This document shows, in pieces, positions 42,834 to 49,663 of a stretch of 49,663 bases of DNA (position 1 is the stretch's first letter; the number at the start of each line of letters is the position of its first letter). Source of the DNA: Lachnospiraceae bacterium (GTDB lineage Bacteria; Bacillota; Clostridia; Lachnospirales; Lachnospiraceae); the NCBI GenBank assembly GCA_022793065.1, contig JAAWCE010000057.1:1-49663 (forward strand), given 5' to 3'. The notes beneath the pieces are model-generated. The model worked only from the letters and a program-made list of their open reading frames with translations, was not told the DNA's origin and did no database searches. The position numbers were made by a program, and so were the translations under genes.

Positions 42834-45800
42834 ATGGCGAATATAAGCTTGAATCAGTCCCAGTGTGCAATTGCTTTAAGCGAGCGTACTTTCAGCAAAA
42901 GAGCGCTGAATGTAATATCTCTGAAGCTGGAGCTTCCGGGCGTTTCGGCGCTGCAGGCGAAAGAAGCGGCGGAAAAAGTACTGGACAGTGGGGATATATT
43001 TAGGGCGGCCTTACATGTGGAAAATGGTGAGGCGTATTTTGTGCCGGGAGAGAAGAAGATATCCTACGGTACAATCATACAAGAGATGACAAAGGAAGCG
43101 GCGGTGCATTATACGGAGGGAAAAGACCGTATACCGTTTCAGTTTCCGGAAGAGTTGTATGAAGCGTGTGTAATACCCTTGAAAGAAGGCGGCGTACTGC
43201 TTTATATGCGTTTTCATCATATTATCATAGACGGTTATGGAATGAGCTTGTTTGCACAGAGAGTATTGGATGTATTGGCTGGAAAAGCGATAGAGACATC
43301 CTGTTTTTTTGCCCAGGGTGTTTGGGAGGACGCAAAGAAACCGGAGGAGAACAGTAAATTCTGGCAAGAGTATTTTGCCCATGTGCAGCTTGAGACGGTG
43401 CAATCTGTAAATTCGGTAAAAAGTATGAAGAAAATCAGCAGTTCTTTTTTGCTGGAGAAAGATTTATGGGAAAAGATAGAAAGATTTGCAGCAGAGCAGA
43501 GTGTTACCGTACCCTATGTTCTTGGAGGGGCTTATGCAGTTTACCTGGCGGAGACGTGGGGAAAAGAGGATGCAGTCTTCCTGATGCCGAGACGAAACCG
43601 CGGGGAGAATGAATTGGGGGTATTGGGTTGTTATACATTGTTGGTTCCGGTGCGGGTGAGTGTAAAACAAAAGGATACCTTTGGTGAGGTCTGTCGGAAA
43701 GTGCAGGAGGCTTCCAGGCTGGCAGCATCTCATAAGAGGGACGGATTTGACCGTATTTTGCAGGCATTGAAGGAGGAAAATCTGAATTTTGACAGTATCT
43801 CAGGGTATGCGTTTAATTTTTATTCCTTTGAAATCAAGACGGATATGGAGTATTCCCTCTCATTCAGTGTGGCGGGGGAGATGCAGAATGATTTTCGGTG
43901 GAATATGTTCAGACAGCCTGAGGGTCTTTCCTTTACGATAGACTTGCGGGAAGGGGCCTATGATGCGGAAGGAGAGGAAAACGGTAAGGCGGCGTATTTT
44001 GCGGCGGGTGTAAGCCAAATCTTGCAGCAGGGCGTGGACGGCGCGGAGGTGAATGAGATTTCCATTGTGGGAGAAGCAGAGAGAAATCATCTGTTTTCCG
44101 TAAAGGGAGAGGAACATATACTGGATGATGAGGCAACAATTCCATCCCTGTTTCAGGAAGCCGTTTTTCAATACGGACATCGTCCGGCACTGTATGCGGG
44201 AGACAGGGAATATAGCTTTACGGAGCTTGACAGGGCGTCTTCTGCGGTGGCACGGGGCCTGATGGAAAAAGGTGTGCAAAGCGGAGATAGTGTGGCGTTT
44301 ATGCTGAAAAGGGATATTCGCCTGATTCCAGTTATGCTGGGCATCGCAAAGACAGGGGCGGCGTTTATTCCTGTGGACCCCATGTATCCCATGGATAGAG
44401 TAAAGTATATTCTGGAGGACAGCAGGGCGAAGTTTCTGATTTCTTCAAAGGATGTGGATTCTGCGGCAGGTTATGAGTATCTGGAGGCGGACGATTTGTT
44501 TGCCCAAAATTGGGAAGATTTTGCTGCGCCCGAAATTTCACAGACCCAGACGGCGTATATCATATACACTTCCGGAACCACAGGCAGACCCAAAGGGGTT
44601 ATGCTTTCCCACAGGGGGATTGTCAATATTGTGCAGCCAGAAAATAATCCGTTTAACCGGGATATTACGGAGAACGGAAACGGAATTGTGGCAATCGGTT
44701 CCATATGTTTTGATATTTCACTTTATGAGATTTTCGTGCCATTGTTTAACGGGTTGTTTGTGGAGCTGGGAAACGAGAAGGCAATGCTGGATTCCGGAGA
44801 GCTGGCAAAACATATTTTAAAGCATGGGGCGGATATTCTGCACTGTACGCCTTCCAGGGTGGCTTCCTATTTGGCAAATCCTGATTTTGAAGTGGCTCTG
44901 AAAGAGGTTAAGGCAATGCTGATGGCCGGGGAAGTGCTGCCGGAAAGTCTTGTAAAGGAATTGAAGGAACGTTACGGCATTAGAGTTTACAATGGATACG
45001 GCCCTACGGAAACCACCATCGGCGCCACCATGACCGAGGCCGGAGATACCAAAACCATAGGGAAACCCATGGCAAATACAGGTATTTTACTTCTGAATAC
45101 CAATCGAAAACAGGTTCCCTTTGGGAGTGTGGGAGAAATATGTATCTATGGGGCGGGTCTTGGCATCGGGTACAAAGACAGGCCAGAGGAAACGGCGGAT
45201 AAATTTATGGAGTGGAGCGGGATGAGAATTTACCGCACCGGGGATTTGGGGCAGTTTGCTTCTGATAAAAGATTGATTTATCATGGCAGAAATGACCGGC
45301 AAATCAAACTCAGGGGGCTTAGGATAGAGCTTTCAGAGATAGAGAAGGTTATGGATGCGTTCCGGGGCACTGCTCAGGTGAGCTGTGTGGTCCGCAAAAT
45401 TGGCGGCGGGGAGCATTTGGCGGGATTTTATACCGTGGAAAAAGGGGGCGTGGTGGAGGAAGACCGGCTGCGTGACTTTATGAAGGAGCGTCTGGCGCCT
45501 TATATGGTGCCGGATATTTTAAAAGAGTTGGAGGCAATGCCGCAGACGCCCGGCGGAAAGACGGATTTGAAAGCGCTGCTTGAGGTACCGGTGGAATATG
45601 TGCGCAGTTACCGTGCCCCTGAAAATGATACGGAAGAGGCAGTGTGCAAAGCATTTTCCCATGTGTTGGGAGTACAGCAGGTGGGGGCGGAGGATAATTT
45701 CTTTGAGCTGGGCGGAGACTCTTTAAATGCGGTGGAGTTGATTGTGGCATTGGAAAAAGAACTGAAGGAAGAAACGGAAGGGCTTGACTATGAAAGTTTG

Positions 45801-47051
45801 TTCCGTTATCCCACACCGGCGCTGCTGGCGGCAAAAATCAGGGGGAAGGCGAAGGAACAGAATCCCTACCCCATTGAACAGTTGGATTATTCAGGGATTG
45901 ATGCGTACTTGCAGGCATATGCCCGGCCGGAGGCGGGTACGGATGTACAAAAGAGGAAAGGGCTGGGAACGGTATTGCTCACCGGAGCCACCGGATATTT
46001 GGGGATTCATATATTGATTGAATTGTTACAAAATCCGGATGTTTGTGAAAAGATTTATTGCCTGGCAAGGGGCAAGGGGAAATTGTCCGCCCTGAAACGG
46101 ATGAAAAACGCTCTTTTTTATTATGCGGAGGAGGATTTTGCCGAAAGTTTGGGAGAAAAGTGGGAGGTTTTGGAGGGGGATATTACAGAACCGCAGCTTT
46201 TCTGGGAACCTTTTGAAGGGCATATTGACACCATTATCAATTCGGCGGCAAATGTAGCCCACTTTGCCTATGGGGATACTTTGGAGCAGGTGAACAGAAA
46301 CGGAGTACAAAACCTGATTGCATACGCAGTTTCACAGAAGGCATTGATATGCCAGATTTCCACAATCAGTGTGGGAGGCGTAAGTGAAGATATCCGCGGG
46401 CGGGAGTATTCAGAGGATGCCTTCTACATCGGACAAAAGATATTTAATCAGTATATTTATTCAAAGTATATGGCGGAGTATGAATTGCTGCGTGCTGCCG
46501 TGGACCAGGGACTTTCCGTAAAGCTGATGCGGGTTGGAAATCTCCAGGGAAGGAGCCGGGACGGTGAGTTTCAAATGAATCTGAAATCCAATGGTTTTAC
46601 CCGCAGGCTGTCTTCCTATATAAAGATGGGGGCTGTGCCGGAATCGGTATATGGTGCAAGTGTTAATTTTTCTCCTGTGGATGAGACGGCTCATATGATT
46701 ATTGCTCTGGCAGGGACGGCGTCCTGCTATTCGGCGTTTCATGTGTATCCTCCGGAAGAGGTGGCTTTCGGCAGATTGTTCGGGACCCTTGAACAGCAGG
46801 GACATAGAATTGAAGTATTGACAGACGAGGCGTTTGAGGCGCGGATGCGGGAGTTAAAACAGACAGAAGAGGGGCGCTCGCTTGTGGAAGGGCTGCTTAC
46901 GGATACGCCGGGAAGCGTATACCAGGATATCCCTGTGGTACAGAAGGTAACAAATGAATTGCTGGATGTGTTGGGGGAGAAATGGCTGCCTGTAACGGAT
47001 GCGTATTTGAATCAGTATTTATCCGCATTGGAAGGGCTGAACATGTTCTGA
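42834..47051 (+). CDS. Single-module NRPS, C-A-T-R (reductive release)
   Basis: A 1,405-residue nonribosomal peptide synthetase. Condensation domain (about 10-425), active motif HHIIIDG (about 127-133). Adenylation domain (about 433-905), with IYTSGTTGRPKG, NGYGPTETT, YRTGDLGQ, NDRQIKLRGLRIELSEIE and the catalytic Lys in PGGKTD. Thiolation domain (about 930-1005), phosphopantetheine Ser in ELGGDSL. Terminal thioester reductase (about 1040-1400), with NAD(P)-binding TGATGYLG and YxxxK (YIYSK). By family knowledge, R domains release an aldehyde or alcohol, and a starting C domain often adds an acyl group. The likely product is an N-acyl amino aldehyde or alcohol. Binding-pocket residues aligned by eye are D-I-Y-H-L-A-G-I-G; I do not assign a substrate. 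No phosphopantetheinyl transferase is nearby. ATG 42834 with GGAAGGAG. Confidence 0.93.
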   Translation: MANISLNQSQCAIALSERTFSKRALNVISLKLELPGVSALQAKEAAEKVLDSGDIFRAALHVENGEAYFVPGEKKISYGTIIQEMTKEAAVHYTEGKDRIPFQFPEELYEACVIPLKEGGVLLYMRFHHIIIDGYGMSLFAQRVLDVLAGKAIETSCFFAQGVWEDAKKPEENSKFWQEYFAHVQLETVQSVNSVKSMKKISSSFLLEKDLWEKIERFAAEQSVTVPYVLGGAYAVYLAETWGKEDAVFLMPRRNRGENELGVLGCYTLLVPVRVSVKQKDTFGEVCRKVQEASRLAASHKRDGFDRILQALKEENLNFDSISGYAFNFYSFEIKTDMEYSLSFSVAGEMQNDFRWNMFRQPEGLSFTIDLREGAYDAEGEENGKAAYFAAGVSQILQQGVDGAEVNEISIVGEAERNHLFSVKGEEHILDDEATIPSLFQEAVFQYGHRPALYAGDREYSFTELDRASSAVARGLMEKGVQSGDSVAFMLKRDIRLIPVMLGIAKTGAAFIPVDPMYPMDRVKYILEDSRAKFLISSKDVDSAAGYEYLEADDLFAQNWEDFAAPEISQTQTAYIIYTSGTTGRPKGVMLSHRGIVNIVQPENNPFNRDITENGNGIVAIGSICFDISLYEIFVPLFNGLFVELGNEKAMLDSGELAKHILKHGADILHCTPSRVASYLANPDFEVALKEVKAMLMAGEVLPESLVKELKERYGIRVYNGYGPTETTIGATMTEAGDTKTIGKPMANTGILLLNTNRKQVPFGSVGEICIYGAGLGIGYKDRPEETADKFMEWSGMRIYRTGDLGQFASDKRLIYHGRNDRQIKLRGLRIELSEIEKVMDAFRGTAQVSCVVRKIGGGEHLAGFYTVEKGGVVEEDRLRDFMKERLAPYMVPDILKELEAMPQTPGGKTDLKALLEVPVEYVRSYRAPENDTEEAVCKAFSHVLGVQQVGAEDNFFELGGDSLNAVELIVALEKELKEETEGLDYESLFRYPTPALLAAKIRGKAKEQNPYPIEQLDYSGIDAYLQAYARPEAGTDVQKRKGLGTVLLTGATGYLGIHILIELLQNPDVCEKIYCLARGKGKLSALKRMKNALFYYAEEDFAESLGEKWEVLEGDITEPQLFWEPFEGHIDTIINSAANVAHFAYGDTLEQVNRNGVQNLIAYAVSQKALICQISTISVGGVSEDIRGREYSEDAFYIGQKIFNQYIYSKYMAEYELLRAAVDQGLSVKLMRVGNLQGRSRDGEFQMNLKSNGFTRRLSSYIKMGAVPESVYGASVNFSPVDETAHMIIALAGTASCYSAFHVYPPEEVAFGRLFGTLEQQGHRIEVLTDEAFEARMRELKQTEEGRSLVEGLLTDTPGSVYQDIPVVQKVTNELLDVLGEKWLPVTDAYLNQYLSALEGLNMF

Positions 47052-47163
47052 TCGCAGGCGTCTTCCGGTAAAAGATAGGATTGTCATCGCGTAACCGGTT
47101 GTAGGCATCGGGGCGGACGGGAAGAATAGGATGTTGGTTTGGAGAAAGGACTGGAGGAAGGAA

Positions 47164-48630
47164 ATGGTTACGGTTGGCTTGTGGAGTTTTGCGGTTTTTT
47201 TGGCGTCTGCATTTGCGGCGGTACTGGCGGGCATTACACTTGTGCCCAAATATAAGGGGTCGATTAGGGCGGCGGTATGGACCGGGGCGGCGATTGTTGC
47301 GTATCTTGTGACGTTTTTAAGTTACTGGGTGGATTTGAGCAATGATACGGTGGGAATTATAGGGCTTTCCGTCATGGTCTGCGGAGTGTGCCAGTTTTTA
47401 TATAAGGGAACCTGGTCCGAAAAGCTGGTCATTGCCCTGATGGGGTGTCTGATTGGAAACGTGTCAACTTTTATGCTGTGCGGCACCACGGATTCATTGT
47501 TGGCGCCGAAGTTGGGGCTGATGGAAGAGGGGCCTTACAGTACGGCAAATATTTTGTTTTTTATCGTGATTAAGGCAGTGGTTTATGTGCTGATTACCAT
47601 GGTATATGCCAAACATTTAAAAAGATATGTGCATACCACCGTGGAATCCGTGGAAGGAAATATGACCCTGTTTATACCAGCCCTGTTGGTATCTGTATTA
47701 GGATTTTACCTCATCAATCTGTTTTCCAATAGCAACGGTATTATGCCGGACCATGTGTGGTTTTTTCCGCTGTATCTTACCATATGCGTCATTTTTATGG
47801 TGGAATTCTGGATGATATTCTATTCCATTAATCAGAGTGCGGCTGCTATGAAGAATGCGGCGGAACTGAATGTGGCTACCAATATCCAGCAGTCCATGCT
47901 CCCCTGTATTTTCCCCGCATTTCCGGAGCGTGATGAGTTCGATATTTATGCTATGATGAATCCGGCAAAAGAAGTGGGGGGAGACTTTTATGATTTTTTT
48001 ATGGTGGATGAGTCTCACCTGGCCATGGTGATTGCGGATGTGTCCGGCAAGGGGGTGCCGGCGGCGTTGTTTATGGTGATTGGAAAAACACTGATTAAGG
48101 ATCATACGCAGCCGGGAGAGGATTTGGGCGCCGTATTTTCCCAAGTGAATAACCTTCTGTGCGAATCCAACAGTGAAGGTATGTTTATCACAGCTTTTGA
48201 AGGGGTGTTGGATTTGAATACGGGAGAATTGAAATTTGTCAATGCAGGGCATGAAATGCCTTTTATCTGCAGAAAGGGGGAGGCGTTTGAAGTGTATAAG
48301 CCCCTTTCGGGATTTGTTCTGGCCGGTATGGAAGATACACGTTATCGTTCCGGGAGCCTGATGTTAGAGGCGGGAGATAAGATTTTCCAATATACGGACG
48401 GCGTTACAGAGGCTACCAATGCCAAAAGCGAGCTGTATGGTATGGAAAGGTTAAGAGAAATATTGGGCGAAAACAGTAAGAAGACCCCAGCGGAGATTTT
48501 GCCGGCGGTAAAACAGGATATTGATAAATTTGTGGGGAATGCGCCTCAGTTTGACGATATTACGATGATTTGTATGGAATACAGAGGAACGCTGCATGCC
48601 GGAGCGGTTAGAGAAGGTGAGGCAAAGTAG
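47164..48630 (+). CDS. Membrane SpoIIE/PP2C-type phosphatase (RsbU-like)
   Basis: A 488-residue protein. About 1-235 contains six to seven membrane helices with no recognised sensor fold. About 250-480 is a PP2C/SpoIIE phosphatase with metal-binding motifs VGGDFYDFF (about 270-278), IADVSGKGVPAALFM (about 292-306), YTDGVTEA and FDDITMI. It should dephosphorylate one or both STAS antagonists in response to a membrane signal, thereby releasing the partner of the kinase. Two starts are possible; ATG 47164 is preferred because GGAGGAAGG precedes it, while ATG 47131 has a weaker site. It follows the NRPS by 112 bases and precedes the kinase by 60. Confidence 0.9.
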   Translation: MVTVGLWSFAVFLASAFAAVLAGITLVPKYKGSIRAAVWTGAAIVAYLVTFLSYWVDLSNDTVGIIGLSVMVCGVCQFLYKGTWSEKLVIALMGCLIGNVSTFMLCGTTDSLLAPKLGLMEEGPYSTANILFFIVIKAVVYVLITMVYAKHLKRYVHTTVESVEGNMTLFIPALLVSVLGFYLINLFSNSNGIMPDHVWFFPLYLTICVIFMVEFWMIFYSINQSAAAMKNAAELNVATNIQQSMLPCIFPAFPERDEFDIYAMMNPAKEVGGDFYDFFMVDESHLAMVIADVSGKGVPAALFMVIGKTLIKDHTQPGEDLGAVFSQVNNLLCESNSEGMFITAFEGVLDLNTGELKFVNAGHEMPFICRKGEAFEVYKPLSGFVLAGMEDTRYRSGSLMLEAGDKIFQYTDGVTEATNAKSELYGMERLREILGENSKKTPAEILPAVKQDIDKFVGNAPQFDDITMICMEYRGTLHAGAVREGEAK

Positions 48631-48655
48631 CGTATCCGGCTTTCTAATATGATAT

Positions 48656-48684
48656 GCCCGTCAAAGTGGGCGGGCGGAGGGGAG
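48656..48684 (+). promoter_or_regulatory. Stem-loop abutting the ribosome-binding site
   Basis: GCCCG (48656-48660) pairs with CGGGC (48671-48675), directly followed by GGAGGGGAG and ATG 48691. Confidence 0.5.
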
Positions 48685-48690
48685 CAGAAA

Positions 48691-49104
48691 ATGAGAGAAT
48701 TGACGGTTGATGCGTCTATAGAAAATATTCAGGCGGTTACGGAATTTGTGGATGAGCAGTTGGAGGCTATGGAATGTCCTATGAAGGCCCAGATGCAGAT
48801 CGACATTGCCATTGATGAGCTTTTTGGCAATATTGCCCATTATGCCTATAATCCGGAAGTGGGTACGGCCACCGTTCGGGTGGAGGTAACGGAAGATCCT
48901 TTGGCTGTGATTATCACGTTTATTGACAATGGCGTGCCCTATGACCCTTTGGCCAATGATGACCCGGATACCACGCTCTCAGCAGATGAGAGGCAGATTG
49001 GCGGGTTGGGGATTTATATGGTAAAGAAGAGCATGGATGAGATTTCTTATGAGTATCAGAAGGGACAAAATATACTGAAGATTAAGAAACATATTGAAAA
49101 TTAA
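48691..49104 (+). CDS. Anti-sigma factor / serine kinase (RsbW/SpoIIAB-like)
   Basis: A 137-residue GHKL-type ATPase domain. The N-box IAIDELFGNIAHYAY carries Glu43 and Asn47. The G1 motif is DNGVPYDP (79-86) and the G2 motif is GGLGIYMVKK (104-113). This is the minimal size of RsbW/SpoIIAB kinases that phosphorylate STAS antagonists and bind an output partner. It lies between the phosphatase gene and the second STAS gene. No sigma-B/F-like gene adjoins; the output partner is unknown. ATG 48691 is used because GGAGGGGAG is just upstream, rather than the in-frame start at 48649. Confidence 0.88.
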   Translation: MRELTVDASIENIQAVTEFVDEQLEAMECPMKAQMQIDIAIDELFGNIAHYAYNPEVGTATVRVEVTEDPLAVIITFIDNGVPYDPLANDDPDTTLSADERQIGGLGIYMVKKSMDEISYEYQKGQNILKIKKHIEN

Positions 49105-49117
49105 AAAATAATGAATT

Positions 49118-49161
49118 GATTGATATGTGCGCTAAAGCGCACAGGAGGTGTAAAAATGAAG
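49118..49161 (+). repeat. 44-bp stem-loop/RBS leader, copy 2
   Basis: 39 of 44 positions match 26394-26437. It contains the stem-loop TGTGCGCTAAAGCGCACA (49126-49143), then AGGAGG and ATG 49156. Confidence 0.75.
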
Positions 49162-49452
49162 ATTACAAAAACGGCAAATGGAAACAAATTAAGTTTGGCT
49201 TTGGCGGGAAGAATGGATACCAACACGGCGCCGGAGCTGGAGACGGTATTGAAGAGCAGCCTGGAGGGTGTGAGCGAACTGATCATTGATATGAAAGAAC
49301 TGGATTATCTTTCATCCGCTGGTCTGCGTGTGCTTTTAGGGGCGCAGAAAACTATGAATAAACAAGGCAGTATGAAAGTTACAAATGTCAATGAGACAAT
49401 TATGGAGATTTTTGATGTGACAGGGTTTATAGACATACTGACAATTGAATAA
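49156..49452 (+). CDS. STAS-domain anti-sigma factor antagonist 2
   Basis: A 98-residue STAS protein with the same layout as the one at 42455 (AGRMDTNTAPELE, YLSSAGLRVL with Ser53/54, IMEIFDVTGFIDIL). The two are clear paralogs, giving the cassette two antagonists for one kinase and one phosphatase. AGGAGG precedes ATG 49156, in a leader that is nearly the same as that of the T4SS accessory gene at 26432. It is the last gene of the window. Confidence 0.9.
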   Translation: MKITKTANGNKLSLALAGRMDTNTAPELETVLKSSLEGVSELIIDMKELDYLSSAGLRVLLGAQKTMNKQGSMKVTNVNETIMEIFDVTGFIDILTIE

Positions 49453-49579
49453 GATATATTCCGGCATGAAGCGTTTTGTCAAGTGCTTTTTTGAGTTATT
49501 GACGCAAAACTTTTCAGCGCGGCGGCAGGATTTTTTTATCCTGTTCCCCGTTTTCGGCGGCGAAATGACAACGGCAAAA

Positions 49580-49662
49580 ATCCAGACGGTCAAGGGTTTA
49601 AGAGTGGAGATTTTTTCGCGCTCTTTGCGAAAAAATACTACTCGTCCCTTGACCGTCTGGAT
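49580..49662. repeat. Nested inverted repeat at window end
   Basis: Outer arms ATCCAGACGGTCAAGGG (49580-49596) and its perfect complement (49646-49662). Inner arms ATTTTTTCGC (49610-49619) and GCGAAAAAAT (49627-49636). There is no open frame inside. It could be a MITE-like element, a cruciform or a terminator; the window ends one base later. Upstream, 49453-49579 holds a possible weak terminator (CAGGAT/ATCCTG at 49526-49543) and nothing else visible. Confidence 0.7.
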
Positions 49663-49663
49663 A

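Overview
The window looks like a chromosomal stretch of a gut-type Clostridia, most likely Lachnospiraceae. The evidence is strong AGGAGG ribosome-binding sites, sigma-A type promoters, Gram-positive signal peptides and protein styles (XRE-HTH fused to an ABC ATPase, intracellular GH29 and GH13 enzymes, secreted proteins with YPDLxxAFG repeats). The assignment rests on reading alone, without database searches. No rRNA, tRNA or CRISPR array was seen, and no integrase or transposase.

Region 1 (1-18.5 kb) is ordinary accessory and housekeeping content. It holds an XRE regulator with a membrane tail, a receiver-only response regulator, a YhcG/DUF1016-type PDDEXK nuclease, gene debris, a uracil-DNA-glycosylase-like protein, a chemotaxis receptor, a GH29 alpha-fucosidase convergent with a GH13 alpha-glucosidase, and an unrecognised protein. 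These are followed by a two-gene ABC exporter whose ATPase carries its own HTH domain, a secreted modular protein, and a sigma/anti-sigma pair.

Region 2 (18-42 kb) is the most interesting part: a type IV secretion (T4SS) locus with no visible relaxase or recombinase. On the minus strand lies a surface protein of about 1,795 residues. Divergently on the plus strand are a VirD4/TraG-like coupling ATPase, a membrane-anchored Ig-like protein, a VirB6/TrbL-like channel protein with a giant Gly/Ser/Asn-rich tail, and a VirB4-like ATPase with an acidic C-terminal extension. Next come a coiled-coil protein with 17-residue repeats and two large paralogous proteins of unknown function (795 and 857 aa). 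Two VirB2-like pilin candidates sit convergently on the minus strand. Several soluble proteins end in short basic tails, as expected of T4SS cargo. The gaps before the two paralogs are built from the same repeat modules in permuted order, and stem-loops often sit directly before the ribosome-binding site.

Region 3 (42.4-49.5 kb) is a single-module nonribosomal peptide synthetase (condensation-adenylation-thiolation-reductase) embedded in a partner-switching cassette: STAS antagonist, NRPS, membrane SpoIIE/PP2C phosphatase, RsbW-like kinase, second STAS antagonist. No cognate sigma factor is present in that cassette. A shared 48-bp upstream module and an identical stem-loop leader tie regions 2 and 3 together. 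My working hypothesis is that they form one regulated surface and secretion system. The window ends in a nested inverted repeat.
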